A stretch of 64,000 bases of DNA from Roseovarius mucosus (GCF_002080415.1 NZ_CP020475.1:1-64000); one strand, 5' to 3'; shown: positions 1-9,720, counted from the stretch's first letter. Translations and numbers: made by a program. Notes: generated by a model not told the origin, from the sequence alone.

Positions 1-1
1 G

Positions 2-2416
2 GGCCCCGCCCGCATCGGCCTGTCCGTTCCGCCGGGTTACGTGACCCCCGAGGGGATCGAACAATTACGGCTTGGCGCGGCCGGAGAGGTCGGACAGGTT
101 GCGATCCGTGACATCGCCCGCGTCTCCCGCGACGAGGCGGAACAGCCGAGCCAGGTGATCCGCCACAATGGCACGGCAGCCTTCACCCTCGGGGTTTCGG
201 CGTTGACGAACCGCAACGTGGTCGAAGTTGGTTCGGCGGTCGCGGCCCGGCTTGAGACGTTGAAGGCCGACTTGCCGGACAGCGTCGAGATCACGCCGAT
301 CTACGAACAGCACGTCGTCGTTGACGAGGCCGTCTCCAGCTTTCTCCTGAGCCTTGCGATGTCGGTCGCCATCGTTGTCGGGGCGCTGATGATCACAATG
401 GGCTGGCGCGCCGGCCTGGTGGTCGGCACGACGCTCGGGCTCACTGTGTTCGTCACGCTGTTCTTCATGTCGGTCTTCGGGATCGCGATGGAACGGATCA
501 GCCTTGGTGCCCTGATCATCGCGATGGGGATGCTGGTCGACAACGCCATCGTGATCACCGAAGGAATGGTGATTGGCATGGCGCGCGGAAAGAGCGCGAT
601 AAAAGCTGCGGCCGAGACCGAAAGTTCCACGTCCATTCCGCTGCTTGGAGCCACCGTGATCGGGATCATGGCCTTTTCCGGGATCGGACTTTCGCCGGAC
701 TCCACCGGCGAGTTTCTGTTCTCGCTCTTCGCGGTGATCACCATCTCGCTGCTGATGAGCTGGATTCTGGCTGTTACGGTCACGCCATATCTCGGCATGC
801 TGCTGCTCAAGGCGCCAAAAAAAAATACCTCGGATGATCCCTACAAGGGCGCGTTCTACGCGATCTATCGCGGGTTGCTCTGGCTCGTGCTGCGCGCGCG
901 TGTGCTGGTTGTGCTTGTAATCGTGGGAATCACGATTGTGTCGGTGATGGCCTTCGGGCAGGTCAAGCAGGCCTTTTTCCCGGCGTCAAATACCCCGCTT
1001 TTCTATGTCGAATTCCAGATGCCGCAAGGGACCGACATCAACGTCACCGACCGTGAAATGAAACGGCTCGAACAGTTGATCCTGTCTGAAGACAAGGTGA
1101 CCGACGTGACGACCTTGGTGGGGCGCGGCGCGAGCCGATTCATGTTGACATACAACCCGGAGCAGGCAGATGCCAGCTATGGCCAGCTTATCGTTCGTGT
1201 GGCCGACGCCGAGGCGATCCCGGCTATGGCCAATCGATTGAATCGTGATCTGCCGGCCGAATTTCCCAACGCGCTCGTCCGGGTCGAAGAGCTTGTCTTC
1301 GGCCCGCCCTCCGGTGCCGATGTGGCGGTCCGGTTCTCTGGTCCCGATCCGGTCGTTCTGCGCCAACTCGCCGACGATGCATTACGGATATACGAGGCCG
1401 CCGGCACAATTACCAACCCGCGCACCAATTGGCGCCAGCGCGAAATCCTTGTTGAGCCGATCGTCGATGAGTCGCGCATGCGGCTGGCCGGGGCCACGCG
1501 CAGCGCGATTGCCGATACCGTCCGCTACGGAACGTCGGGCTTGCGAGTCGGTGAATTGCGCGAAGGCGACGAGGTCATCCCGATCCACCTGCGGCTGCCC
1601 GCGACCGAACGGGACGGGGTTGACCGCGTTCGGGATCTGTCGGCCTGGTCCGATGGTGCTGGCACCTACGTTCCCATGGCCAACCTTGTGGAACGGTTCG
1701 AGCCGCGCCTCGTCGAGGCGCTGATTCACCGGCGCAACCGCGAACGCACCATTACTGCCCTTGGCGGTGCACGGGCGGATCTCACCGCCGATGAGGCCTT
1801 CAAAAGCGTGCGGGCCGAGATCGAGGCACTCCCGCGTCCCGACGGCTACAGCATGGAGTGGGGTGGCCAGTATGAAAGTTCAACCGACGCCCAGACCAGC
1901 CTTGGCAAACAGCTTCCCCTAGGCTTCCTTGTCATGCTGACAATCTCCATTCTCATGTTCAACAAGGTGCGCCAACCCCTCATCCTTTGGCTTGTCGTGC
2001 CAATGTCCGTGACGGGCATGGTGCTCGGGCTGCTTTTCACCGGCCTGCCTTTCACCTTCACTGCTCTGCTCGGCTTCCTTTCGCTGTCGGGAATGCTGAT
2101 GAAGAACGCGATCGTTCTGGTCGAAGAGATCGACGTTCAGCGCGCAGAGGGTGTGGCGGATTACAAGGCAGTGATTGACGGTTCGGTCAGTCGTCTACGC
2201 CCTGTGGTGCTCGCCGCAGGCACGACGATCTTCGGCATGATACCCCTGCTGCCGGATGCGTTTTTCGCGTCTATGGCGGTGACGATAATGGGTGGCCTCG
2301 CGTTTGCCTCGGTGCTGACCCTTGTCGCCGTGCCGGTACTTTACGCACTTCTTTTCCGTATCCGTCCACCAAAAGAAGAAAGCACCGACTCGAAAACCGG
2401 AACAGCCTCTGGTTGA
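2..2416 (+). CDS. RND efflux transporter permease, 5' end outside window
   Basis: Inner-membrane proton-driven pump of the AcrB/CusA-like RND superfamily, normally working with a periplasmic adaptor and an outer-membrane channel. The frame is open from base 2, so the true start lies upstream and roughly the first quarter is missing. The visible part has hydrophobic blocks at about residues 115-260 and 285-305, a periplasmic porter segment in the middle, and a second membrane block with GMLMKNAIVLVEEID, a hallmark of the HAE family. It ends normally at TGA. No adaptor gene is visible. Substrate cannot be told from sequence; a metal RND is possible given the neighbourhood, but I see no CusA-type methionine relay that I could vouch for. 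Confidence 0.9.
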   Translation, partial: GPARIGLSVPPGYVTPEGIEQLRLGAAGEVGQVAIRDIARVSRDEAEQPSQVIRHNGTAAFTLGVSALTNRNVVEVGSAVAARLETLKADLPDSVEITPIYEQHVVVDEAVSSFLLSLAMSVAIVVGALMITMGWRAGLVVGTTLGLTVFVTLFFMSVFGIAMERISLGALIIAMGMLVDNAIVITEGMVIGMARGKSAIKAAAETESSTSIPLLGATVIGIMAFSGIGLSPDSTGEFLFSLFAVITISLLMSWILAVTVTPYLGMLLLKAPKKNTSDDPYKGAFYAIYRGLLWLVLRARVLVVLVIVGITIVSVMAFGQVKQAFFPASNTPLFYVEFQMPQGTDINVTDREMKRLEQLILSEDKVTDVTTLVGRGASRFMLTYNPEQADASYGQLIVRVADAEAIPAMANRLNRDLPAEFPNALVRVEELVFGPPSGADVAVRFSGPDPVVLRQLADDALRIYEAAGTITNPRTNWRQREILVEPIVDESRMRLAGATRSAIADTVRYGTSGLRVGELREGDEVIPIHLRLPATERDGVDRVRDLSAWSDGAGTYVPMANLVERFEPRLVEALIHRRNRERTITALGGARADLTADEAFKSVRAEIEALPRPDGYSMEWGGQYESSTDAQTSLGKQLPLGFLVMLTISILMFNKVRQPLILWLVVPMSVTGMVLGLLFTGLPFTFTALLGFLSLSGMLMKNAIVLVEEIDVQRAEGVADYKAVIDGSVSRLRPVVLAAGTTIFGMIPLLPDAFFASMAVTIMGGLAFASVLTLVAVPVLYALLFRIRPPKEESTDSKTGTASG

Positions 2417-2606
2417 AGTGGTTCATGCTTCAAGTAGGTAGGGATCACCCTTGGAACAAAATGCCTTTGTAGAGTAGCGCCAGCTTCTAAATCGTGGCGA
2501 AGGCAGGCGATATTTTCTTTAGACCATCAACATTTCTTGCTTGCGCAAGGGTCAGCTACGCCCGGAAAAGAGAATGTTGCCGCAAAGCGGTCCGTTCGTT
2601 AAACGC

Positions 2607-2634
2607 AAAAGGCCCACCAGTGATGGTGGGCCTT
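2607..2634 (-). terminator. Rho-independent terminator of the TRAP operon
   Basis: A perfect 11-bp stem (AAGGCCCACCA / TGGTGGGCCTT) closes a GTGA tetraloop. On the minus strand it is followed by TTTTGCGTTT. It lies 19 bases beyond the stop of the TRAP substrate-binding gene, where a terminator for dctQ-dctM-dctP is expected. Confidence 0.85.
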
Positions 2635-2652
2635 CCGGTTGAATTCTCTGTA

Positions 2653-3744
2653 TCAGTTCGCGCAGGCGCGGATGGCTTCGATGTCCGGCCCATTGGGTGA
2701 CCGACCCAGATTGAAGGGGGCGGACGCATCGCGCCATTTGGCGTAATCGGCCAGATATTCGAGCTGGCTGAGATAGACCTTGGCCGAGGCGGGGTTTTCG
2801 CAGGCGGTCTCGATGATCACCTCATTGGCGAGTTCCTGCACGCGCGCCAAGGTCTCGTCGTCGTAGCGGGTGATCTCGATGCCAGCGTCCTTGAACTGCT
2901 GATAGGCCTCGGTGGCGCGCTTTTCGGTGAAGGAAAGCGACCAGATCAGATTGGCCTGAGCCGCGATTTTCAGATCCTCCTGCGTTTCAGGAGAGAGCGC
3001 ATCCCACGAGGCCTTGTTGATCATCACGCCAAAGACCGAAGCCGATTGGTGCCAGCCCGGAGTGGCCCAGAACTTGGTCACCTGATGGAAGCCGCCTGAA
3101 TAATCAACATTGGGGGTCGAGAATTCTGCGCCGTCGATCACGCCGCGTTCTAGCGACTGATAGATTTCGCCACCGGCCATGGAGACCTGATTGCCGCCGA
3201 GTTTTTCGAGCAGGCGACCCTGTTCCAGACCGGACAGGCGCAGGCGTTTGCCTTGCAGATCCTCAAGGGTCACGATGGGCTCATTGGTACGGAAACCGGA
3301 TTCGTTGTTGGTCACGCCGTAGGGCAGGTAGACCATGCCGAATTTGCCGTAGATCTCGTTATAGAGATCGGCACCACCCCATTGTTCGATCCAGTTGACG
3401 TAGTCGATGGCGTTGAAGAGGCTGGCGGTGGTTGCCAAGGGGGAGAACGCCGAATCGCGGCCTGCCCAATAGCCCGGCCAATCCCCGCCAGCCTGAATGG
3501 TGCCAGATTCCACTGCGCCAAAGACTTCGCCTGCGGGCACAAGCGCGCCTCCCTCGAAGAACTCGATGGTCAACGCGTCGCCGGTCAGCTTGTTGGCGAG
3601 GTCGACGAAATGCTTGTCGATCTCGATCAGCTCCAGAGAGCTGGGCCATGTGGTTGTCATGGTCCAGCTTTCCTGCGCGGCAGATTGCGTCGCAATCCCT
3701 GCGGCCAGAGCGAGGCCGGTTACGAGAGTAATCTTCGTCAGCAT
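2653..3744 (-). CDS. dctP: TRAP transporter substrate-binding protein (DctP family)
   Basis: Periplasmic solute receptor of a tripartite ATP-independent transporter, delivering an organic acid to DctQM. It is 363 aa with a clear Sec signal peptide (about residues 1-23, ending SAAQ). It carries the family core GGEIYQSLERGVIDGAEF at about residues 189-206 and a later ATPGWHQSAS segment. This resembles the TakP-like branch that binds 2-oxo acids, so an alpha-keto or related carboxylate is the best guess. The start is supported by an AAGGAG motif just upstream. It is the last gene of a three-gene operon and is followed by a strong terminator. Substrate assignment is inference. Confidence 0.9.
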   Translation of the reverse strand: MLTKITLVTGLALAAGIATQSAAQESWTMTTTWPSSLELIEIDKHFVDLANKLTGDALTIEFFEGGALVPAGEVFGAVESGTIQAGGDWPGYWAGRDSAFSPLATTASLFNAIDYVNWIEQWGGADLYNEIYGKFGMVYLPYGVTNNESGFRTNEPIVTLEDLQGKRLRLSGLEQGRLLEKLGGNQVSMAGGEIYQSLERGVIDGAEFSTPNVDYSGGFHQVTKFWATPGWHQSASVFGVMINKASWDALSPETQEDLKIAAQANLIWSLSFTEKRATEAYQQFKDAGIEITRYDDETLARVQELANEVIIETACENPASAKVYLSQLEYLADYAKWRDASAPFNLGRSPNGPDIEAIRACAN

Positions 3745-3759
3745 GGGTAGTCTCCTTGT

Positions 3760-5082
3760 TTACTTGGTGTAGAGCGTCTCTGGTAGCCATGTGACCAGTT
3801 GCGGAAAGATGGCTACACCGAGGCACATGATCAGGATCAAGCCAATGAATGGCAACACCCCGATGATGATCTGTGAGGTTTTGACCGACTTGGGCGCGAT
3901 AGCGCGCAAATAGAACAAGGCATAGCCAAAAGGCGGCGTCAGAAACGAGGTCTGCAACACCACCGACATGAGAACAACAAACCACAAGAGGCTGACATCC
4001 ATCTCTTGCACGATGGGCAGAAAGATCGGGAACGAAAGCAAGACAATCCCCGTCCAGTCGAGGAAAGCGCCCAAAATGAACACGATGAACAGCATCATCG
4101 TAATGAGCATCCACGGCTCCATATCCATGCCCCGGATGATTTCCTGAGTGGCGCGCAACCCGCCGGTGATGTTGAACACGCCGGTAAAGGCGGTTGCTCC
4201 GATCACGATGAAGAGGATCATCGCCGAGGTGCGCCCGGTCTCCAGCATTGCGCCGTAGAAGCTGATCCATCTGAACTTGCCGCGAAAGATCACGATCAGC
4301 AGCGCCAGCATGGCCCCGATGGCAGAGGCCTCTGTTGCCGTGGCTATGCCCGCTAGGAGCGAGCCGAGGATGCCGAGGATCAGCACCAAGGGCGGTACGG
4401 CCTCAATCGCCAGCATCTTGAGCAGGGCGCTGCGGCTGACCTTTTCGTCCGACTCAACGGCGGGGGCCATATCGGGGCGCACGAAGGCCACGATCACAAC
4501 CCAGACGGCGTAGAGCAGTCCGAGCAATATGCCGGGGATCATTGCACCGGCAAACAGTTCGCCCACCGAGAGCGGTGAGTAGCTGGCCATCAGGATGAGC
4601 ATGATCGAGGGCGGAATGAGAATGCCGAGGCAGCCCGAGGCCGCGATGACGCCGGTGGTGAGCGTCGGGCTATAGCCATATTGCAGCATCGGGCGCAGGG
4701 CCATGACGCCCATCACGGTGATCGAGGCGCCGATGATGCCGGTGGTCGCCGCCAAGAGGATCGAGATGAACACGACCGCCAGTGCCAGACCGCCGCGCAC
4801 ATTGGACATCATCAGCCGGAGGGATTCGAACATTCGGTCGGTGACGCCGCTGTCCGAGAGAAACCGGGCCATCAGCACGAACAGTGGAATGGCAATCAGC
4901 GTGAAATTATCCAGCACATCGCCGAAGATGCGATTGATGACGATGCCCAGCACCATCGGCTTGCCCGCGATCAGCGCACCCAGAACGGCGGTGCCGCCCA
5001 GCACAAAGGCCAGCGGATGGCCCATGAAGAGGCCAAGCAGCAGCAGGCCGAACATGCACAGGGCGATGACTTCAGGCGTCAC
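3760..5082 (-). CDS. dctM: TRAP transporter large permease (DctM family)
   Basis: The transport-conducting membrane subunit, 440 aa, the usual length. About 12 to 13 hydrophobic segments cover the whole chain. Signature stretches include the N-terminal FGLLLLGLFMGHPLAFVLGG and the C-terminal SFLTPPFGYALFYLRAIAP, followed by one more helix to the end. Its start overlaps the end of dctQ by 11 bases and dctP follows after 15 bases, so the three genes are one transcriptional unit. This intact C-terminus is a useful yardstick for the truncated second copy at 9673-10935, which stops just after the equivalent of FGYALFYLRAIAP. Confidence 0.93.
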   Translation of the reverse strand: MTPEVIALCMFGLLLLGLFMGHPLAFVLGGTAVLGALIAGKPMVLGIVINRIFGDVLDNFTLIAIPLFVLMARFLSDSGVTDRMFESLRLMMSNVRGGLALAVVFISILLAATTGIIGASITVMGVMALRPMLQYGYSPTLTTGVIAASGCLGILIPPSIMLILMASYSPLSVGELFAGAMIPGILLGLLYAVWVVIVAFVRPDMAPAVESDEKVSRSALLKMLAIEAVPPLVLILGILGSLLAGIATATEASAIGAMLALLIVIFRGKFRWISFYGAMLETGRTSAMILFIVIGATAFTGVFNITGGLRATQEIIRGMDMEPWMLITMMLFIVFILGAFLDWTGIVLLSFPIFLPIVQEMDVSLLWFVVLMSVVLQTSFLTPPFGYALFYLRAIAPKSVKTSQIIIGVLPFIGLILIMCLGVAIFPQLVTWLPETLYTK

Positions 5083-5572
5083 TGCGCACCTCCTGACGAT
5101 TGAATACGAGTTTCAGAACCTCTGCGATCCCCTGCAACAAGAGCAGGGCCGCCGCCGCAGCCATCGCCATCTTGAGCGGATAGACGGGCAATTGCACCGA
5201 GCCATAGGTGGTTTCACCCTGCGCATAGGACCGCATCGCAAATTCATAGGAGCGGGTTGTGAACACCCAGGCGAAGGGAAAGAAGAAGATCAGATAGCCC
5301 AGAGCATCGACAATACGGGCCGGGGTCTCGGACAGATTGGCGGTCAGCAGATCCACCCGCACATGCGCCTGATGCCGCAGCGCATAGCCGCCGAGCAGCA
5401 CAAAGTAGAAGCCGAACATCTGCTTTGTGACGTCAAACGCCCAGCGGGTCGGATCGTTGAGCACGTAACGCATGAATACGTCATAGATGATGAATGCCGC
5501 GAACACGATCGCCACCACAGAGACGATTCTGCCGACGGTTTCGTTAAGCCCGTCAATGGCGCGAATGATCAT
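5072..5572 (-). CDS. dctQ: TRAP transporter small permease (DctQ family)
   Basis: The small membrane subunit, 166 aa, four predicted transmembrane helices, partner of DctM. It has the typical FDVTKQMFGFYFVLLGGYALRHQAHVRVD region (about residues 41-73), in which an HVRVD motif follows the second helix. ATG at 5570-5572 has an AGGAAAC ribosome site. It is the first gene of dctQ-dctM-dctP. A perfect inverted repeat 14 bases upstream is a likely operator for a GntR-type regulator that is not in this window. Confidence 0.9.
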   Translation of the reverse strand: MIIRAIDGLNETVGRIVSVVAIVFAAFIIYDVFMRYVLNDPTRWAFDVTKQMFGFYFVLLGGYALRHQAHVRVDLLTANLSETPARIVDALGYLIFFFPFAWVFTTRSYEFAMRSYAQGETTYGSVQLPVYPLKMAMAAAAALLLLQGIAEVLKLVFNRQEVRSDA

Positions 5573-5585
5573 GGTTTCCTCCGCC

Positions 5586-5603
5586 AGTATGTGTCAGCAT
5601 ACT
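5586..5603. promoter_or_regulatory. Perfect inverted repeat upstream of the TRAP operon
   Basis: AGTATG-TGTCAG-CATACT is a perfect 6-6-6 dyad directly in front of dctQ. GntR/FadR-type regulators of TRAP and organic-acid operons often bind short dyads of this kind (general family knowledge). No gntR gene is nearby, so the assignment is inferred from position and symmetry only. Confidence 0.5.
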
Positions 5604-5707
5604 ATCCGGACACGGGCAGGATACAAGGCGAGGAATTGAGAAGAAGAACTATTTTAGGATTGCAGAAAGACACGGTAACTACTCACGGTTCGTTAAGCCG
5701 GTGAGCG

Positions 5708-6010
5708 TCACTCGGCTCGCTTGACGTTTTCAAGCGGCTTCGGTGCAGGCGAGTCGGGCTTTTGTATTAAACATCGGGCTGAACGCTCCACGAAGATAGA
5801 AGCCATAGCTTCATATCCAAGCAACCAAAAGGGTAGGTAAAGCACCCAATCATCAAGATCTTGATCGTGCCTAAAATCACTTGGACCCGCTAATCGTAAG
5901 TGGCGGAATTCCCCGCCATCCAGTCTTGTACTCTCCGTGGATATCGAGCAAAAAATGGCATTTACCTGAGTCCAGCCGAACGGTTCTCCATCGGCGTATG
6001 CACTTGGCAC
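5708..6010 (-). CDS. Hypothetical protein, doubtful
   Basis: An open frame of 100 codons between the TRAP operon and IS remnants. I do not recognise it. The middle (about residues 52-68) is aromatic and weakly hydrophobic and the C-terminus is charged. It lacks an obvious ribosome site and sits in a region of decayed transposases, so it may be a remnant of a lost gene or a chance frame. Confidence 0.25.
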   Translation of the reverse strand: MPSAYADGEPFGWTQVNAIFCSISTESTRLDGGEFRHLRLAGPSDFRHDQDLDDWVLYLPFWLLGYEAMASIFVERSARCLIQKPDSPAPKPLENVKRAE

Positions 6011-6012
6011 CT

Positions 6013-6654
6013 TTACCGGCGGACAGGAACTGTCAGGCCTCTGTGGGCGGTTCGGAAATCATCGTCCTCAGGTTTGTCTGTACCAGCGCCGCTCTTCCAG
6101 AAAGTGCAAGTTGTGGGTCGAACGCACCGCCAGCGCATAGGGCTGACCACGATCCTCCAGCATGTGCGGGAACCCATAGTCCGAGCTATAGACCACATGG
6201 GTGAGGACAAAGGCGCTTGGCGCCCCCTCACCCAGCAGCTTTTCTGTCATTTCGCAGGCCATGGCCGACTTTGTGGCAAATATAACGTTTTCCGGCACAC
6301 GCGCCTTTATGCACCGCTACAACTCGTTGGCCCAGTCCTTCGGCAGGTAAAGCCGCCGATCAAGCAGTGCGTGATTCCCGCGGCTGGCATAGGCGGCGAA
6401 TACACCGATCTGGCATTCTCAATCCGGTCTGCCGTACCGGAATACTGTCGACCAACACCGACGGAGTGAGCCTCCTTCTTCAGAAACCTGGTATCATCGA
6501 TGACCAAAACCCCATCGAGATCACCGAGCGCCTTTAGGCGCGTAGCTTCGAACCCGCCCAATCCGAAACGGAAATGGCACAACCATCCGATCAGAGAGAG
6601 TTTAATCTGAGGTCGTTCAAAACGCAAATTCTGTGGTTGCCGCCCGTCAGGCAA
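6013..6654 (-). pseudogene. IS701-family transposase remnant, frameshifted
   Basis: Three overlapping frames together spell parts of an IS701-type DDE transposase. The first has DGVLVIDDTRFLKKEAHSVG and VGRQYSGTADRIENA, matching the family block around the first catalytic Asp. After a frameshift the second continues PENVIFATKSAMACEMTEKL and then SSDYGFPHMLEDRGQPYALA, matching the second catalytic region. The N-terminal quarter and the C-terminal third are missing. No terminal repeats are evident. It is clearly inactive. Confidence 0.75.
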
Positions 6655-7007
6655 GAAGTTTCTGACCCCAGGGGCGTGTGATCGAGTCGTCTAATCGCAG
6701 CCAGAATTGCAAGCATTTTCTTTGCACCACCGGGCGTTGGACGGCGGGAGGTCGGTCTTCAGGTCATGCGTGAGACCAATGCGCCTGAGGCTCCGAGTGC
6801 GCGTCGTCGAAACGTTTGCCGGGTCAGGGTCGTCTTCGCGGTCGACACGTCGGTCGCCGCATGATGGGTCTTCGCGGAGGAGCCTTCCAATGTGCGAAAC
6901 GCACTCAGCTGTTTTAGCTGGTGCAACTCGATCAGCGGAATGGCTCGACCTACGTCCCGGCAGGGACGCCTTCGCGCGCTCGCGACTTGAGCGCTATTGG
7001 TGACGTG
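6655..7007. other. Non-coding spacer between transposase remnants
   Basis: About 350 bases with no frame I can support. Its right part directly follows the stop of the IS110 fragment and is probably the 3' flank of that element. I see no promoter, repeat or RNA structure in it. Confidence 0.4.
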
Positions 7008-7320
7008 TCAGGTTGCGGCCTTTGCGACCCGCACGAACGGGGTGTCATCCCGGAGCATTGCATGCATTATGACTGCGAGTTTTCGAGCCACCACGACGGC
7101 AGCGCGTTTGAAGCCGATGCGTCCCTTGAGTTTCAGCCCCCATGTCCGCAGATCGCTGTCGGCAAGACTGCGGGTCAGAATGACCGTTGCCGCCTCATAG
7201 AGAAGGCTTCTCACATGGCGGTCGCCGCGCCGGGATGTGTGACCGTCGTAGTCGACTTCCCCGGATTGGTATCGCCGGGTGGTCAGGCCCAGCCAAGCCC
7301 GACAGAGAGGTGGTTCGGTT
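7008..7320 (-). pseudogene. IS110-family transposase, C-terminal fragment
   Basis: Reading from about 7310 downward gives RAWLGLTTRRYQSGEVDYDG and then HTSRRGDRHVRSLLYEAATV, continuing to LKGRIGFKRAAVVVARKLAV and IMHAMLRD. This is the Transposase_20 domain end of IS110/IS1111 transposases. The N-terminal DEDD catalytic domain is absent. It is distinct from the other IS110 fragment at 7680-8350, so two such elements have landed here. Confidence 0.8.
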
Positions 7321-7366
7321 GATCTGAACAGGTTCCGGGCGTTTTCTAAGTGGTTTTCCGCCTTTT

Positions 7367-7672
7367 TTATGCCGCTACCGCCTCGGGCATTGGCTGGTTG
7401 AAGTAGGCCTGATCGGGGGTTTTCCCGTCAAGCGATGAATTCGGGCGTCGGCTGTTGTAGAAGGCGAGATACCGTCCGATTCCGGCCCGGGCCTCGGACA
7501 CGCTGGCATAGGCCCGCAGGTGGACCTCCTCGTATTTGATGGTCCGCCAGAGCCGCTCGACGAAGACGTTGTCGCGCCAGGCGCCCTTGCCATCCATGCT
7601 GATCTTGATCTCACGGGCGGCCAGCACCTTGATGAAGTCGGTGGATGTGAACTGCGATCCCTGGACGCCCTT
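7367..7672 (-). pseudogene. IS3-family transposase OrfB, C-terminal fragment
   Basis: Translating down from about 7672 gives QGSQFTSTDFIKVLAAREIK, then GAWRDNVFVERLWRTIKYEE, then YLAFYNSRRPNSSLDGKTPD. These are the second Asp and the Glu segments of the rve integrase core of IS3 OrfB. The upstream part, including the first catalytic Asp and OrfA, is missing. The break at about 7673 coincides with the 3' end of an IS110-type fragment, so the IS3 copy was disrupted by it. Confidence 0.85.
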
Positions 7673-7679
7673 CTAAGTG

Positions 7680-8350
7680 TCAAGCCGCGATTTGAGCCTG
7701 ATTGATCTGTTTGTGACGTCGCGCGATGATGTTGAAGACTTCACGTGCGATGTATCGTTTCAGGCACCGAATAGCTTCCAGCTTTGAATGGCCTTGAGCT
7801 ATTCGTCGCGCAACGTATTCCTTTGTCTTCGAATCCAGCCGTAACCGCCCAATTGCGATGATGTGGAGTGCGCTGTTCGCGGCTCGGTCGCCACTCCGGT
7901 TCAATCGGTGTCGTGTTGTTTTCCCCGAGGATGCAGGAACTGAGCTGACGCCGCACAAAGCAGCGAAGCTGGCTTCGGATCTGAGCCGTTCAGGATTGTC
8001 GCCTGCGGTCAGCAACAATTGAGCCGCGCTGGTAAAGCCGATCCCGCTGCATGCAATCAGATATCGGGCAAGGTCAGTGACGATTGCTTCGATCATGTCG
8101 TCCAGATCGGCGACCTCATCGTGCAGCTCAAGGTATCGACGTGCTAGCGATTTGAGCGCAATCTTGTAAGATTCTTCGACATCCCGAAACCCTGTCAAAT
8201 CCGGACGCCAAGCTGCCAGTGTCCTGATCAATTGCATGCGGGTCATATTGCGCAAAAGATCACGTAGACGGTCAGGTGCGCAGATGATTGTGGTTTGGAT
8301 GATCTGCAATGCAACCCGCCGGGCTTGAACAGCCGTTTTGCGGCAAACCC
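7680..8350 (-). pseudogene. IS110-family transposase, N-terminally truncated by an IS5-type element
   Basis: The frame is open from 8350 downward (VCRKTAVQARRVA, then LQIIQTTIICAPDRLRDLL) to the stop at 7680. The C-terminal half is well preserved, with YLIACSGIGFTSAAQLLLTA, then FAALCGVSSVPASSGKTTRH and RLNRSGDRAANSALHIIAIG, the Transposase_20 signature. The N-terminal DEDD domain is lost because the left end of the IS5-type element begins at 8353. It cannot encode an active transposase. Confidence 0.85.
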
Positions 8351-8352
8351 TT

Positions 8353-9720
8353 AACAGGCTGCTGAAGAAGTCAGCCTTGAAGGACGTTATTCTTCCCCCA
8401 CGGTTTGAAGGTGGCTCTTTGCGACTGCGGACGCCGGGTCGGGTTTGACCCCTTCGTCAGGGGGCAAGGAGTTTCGGTAGTCTGGCCAGATTGCAGGCTG
8501 CCATGGTCATTGTGAATTGGGCGCGGACCCTGTCGAGGCCGCGATGAACAGTCTGGGCCATGCCGCCCACGGTCTTGGCCCAGCCGAAGGGTTCCTCGAT
8601 CTTCTTCCGGCGCCGCTGTGACAAGGCATAACCGGGATGCTGGGTGGTTCGCCCGTCGATTGCGGAACTCCGGGCCTTCTGCGCGACATGTGGCGTCACA
8701 ACCATGCGCCTGAGTGCGGCAACAAAGTTGGCGCTGTCATATCCCTTGTCTGCTCCAAGCGTCAGGCGCCGGGTCGAGCCAGGGGAGTGTCGGTTGATCA
8801 TCTCGAGGGCCGCCTTGCGCTCGCCGTAACCATCGGCATGGGTCAAATCGGCCTGCACGATCAGCCCGTTGCGGTTCTCCATCAGCGTATGTCCCATGAA
8901 GCACAATGTCGCCGCGGCACCCGGTGCTTTCTTGTAGAGACGGGCATCGGGGTCCGTCACAGAGATGTGGGTTGCGTTCGAGCGCTTCTGGCCCCGGAAG
9001 TTCACTGCGGCGTTGCGGATATGGCGGGGCGTGTCGGGCATCGGCTGCGTTTCTGTCTGCTGGGGCTGCGGTTCGGTGTTTGCGAAGGTCGCGTCGGCCG
9101 GTGGTGGCGGTCCGCCAGGATCATCGTCATGCGGTGGCGGCGCGCTGTTCCTGGGCTGAAAGCTCTTCATGGACGCCCACGCCTTGACCAAAGTGCCGTC
9201 TACCGAGAAGTGTTCATCCGAGAGGAGCGGACGGACCTCCGGGTGCGCCAGGATCGCCGCCATCAGCTTGCGCGACATGTCGGTCGTCAGCAGCCGATCG
9301 CGGTTCTTGGTAAACACCGTAGGAACCCAGACCGGATCGTCGATGCCAAGGCCGACGAACCACCGAAACAGCAGGTTATAGTTCATCTGTTCCATCAGCT
9401 GCCGTTCCGAGCGGATCGAGAACAGGAGCTGAAGAAGGCTCGCACGGATCAGTCGCTCCGGCGCGATGGAGGGGCGGCCAAAATCGGTGTAGAGCGCGGC
9501 GAACTCGGCATCCAGGCTGGCCAGCGCGTCATTGACGACCCGACGGATCAACCGCAGCGGATGACGATCCGGAACCCGCTGCTCAAGATCAACATAGCTG
9601 AACAGCGACCCGCTTGCCTCGTCCGTCCCACGCATCGCCACCTCCTGCTGCCGCTGCCATGCCGGAAGTGAATCATGTTCTCATAACCGCGTCGAGGGCC
9701 GACTTTTTCAGCAGCCTGTT
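8353..9720 (-). mobile_element. Complete IS5/IS1182-type insertion sequence
   Basis: The ends are imperfect inverted repeats. The left begins AACAGGCTGCTGAAGAAGTC at 8353 and the right, read inward from 9720, begins AACAGGCTGCTGAAAAAGTC. They enclose one intact transposase gene. The left neighbour is an IS110 transposase fragment and the right neighbour is a truncated dctM. The flanks (TTA left, AGG right) do not form an obvious target duplication, so the element either mediated a deletion or its outermost bases are misjudged by one or two positions. Confidence 0.85.
8457..9641 (-). CDS. IS5/IS1182-type DDE transposase
   Basis: A 394-aa cut-and-paste transposase, full length for this group. 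The N-terminal DUF772 region (about residues 45-120) carries FGRPSIAPERLIRASLLQLL and ERQLMEQMNYNLLFRWFVGL. The DDE core follows: SVDGTLVKAWAS (first Asp about residue 148), LTLGADKGYD (second, about residue 300), and KKIEEPFGWAKTVGG (Glu about residue 345). A proline-rich linker near residues 165-205 is typical. No frameshift or stop, so it could be active. Confidence 0.9.
   Translation of the reverse strand: MAMRGTDEASGSLFSYVDLEQRVPDRHPLRLIRRVVNDALASLDAEFAALYTDFGRPSIAPERLIRASLLQLLFSIRSERQLMEQMNYNLLFRWFVGLGIDDPVWVPTVFTKNRDRLLTTDMSRKLMAAILAHPEVRPLLSDEHFSVDGTLVKAWASMKSFQPRNSAPPPHDDDPGGPPPPADATFANTEPQPQQTETQPMPDTPRHIRNAAVNFRGQKRSNATHISVTDPDARLYKKAPGAAATLCFMGHTLMENRNGLIVQADLTHADGYGERKAALEMINRHSPGSTRRLTLGADKGYDSANFVAALRRMVVTPHVAQKARSSAIDGRTTQHPGYALSQRRRKKIEEPFGWAKTVGGMAQTVHRGLDRVRAQFTMTMAACNLARLPKLLAP

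Noticed and set aside
8353..9720. Two IS copies forming a composite transposon around the metal island
   Set aside because: I looked for a second copy of the IS5-type ends on the far side of the island and found none, so there is no evidence for a composite transposon within the window.
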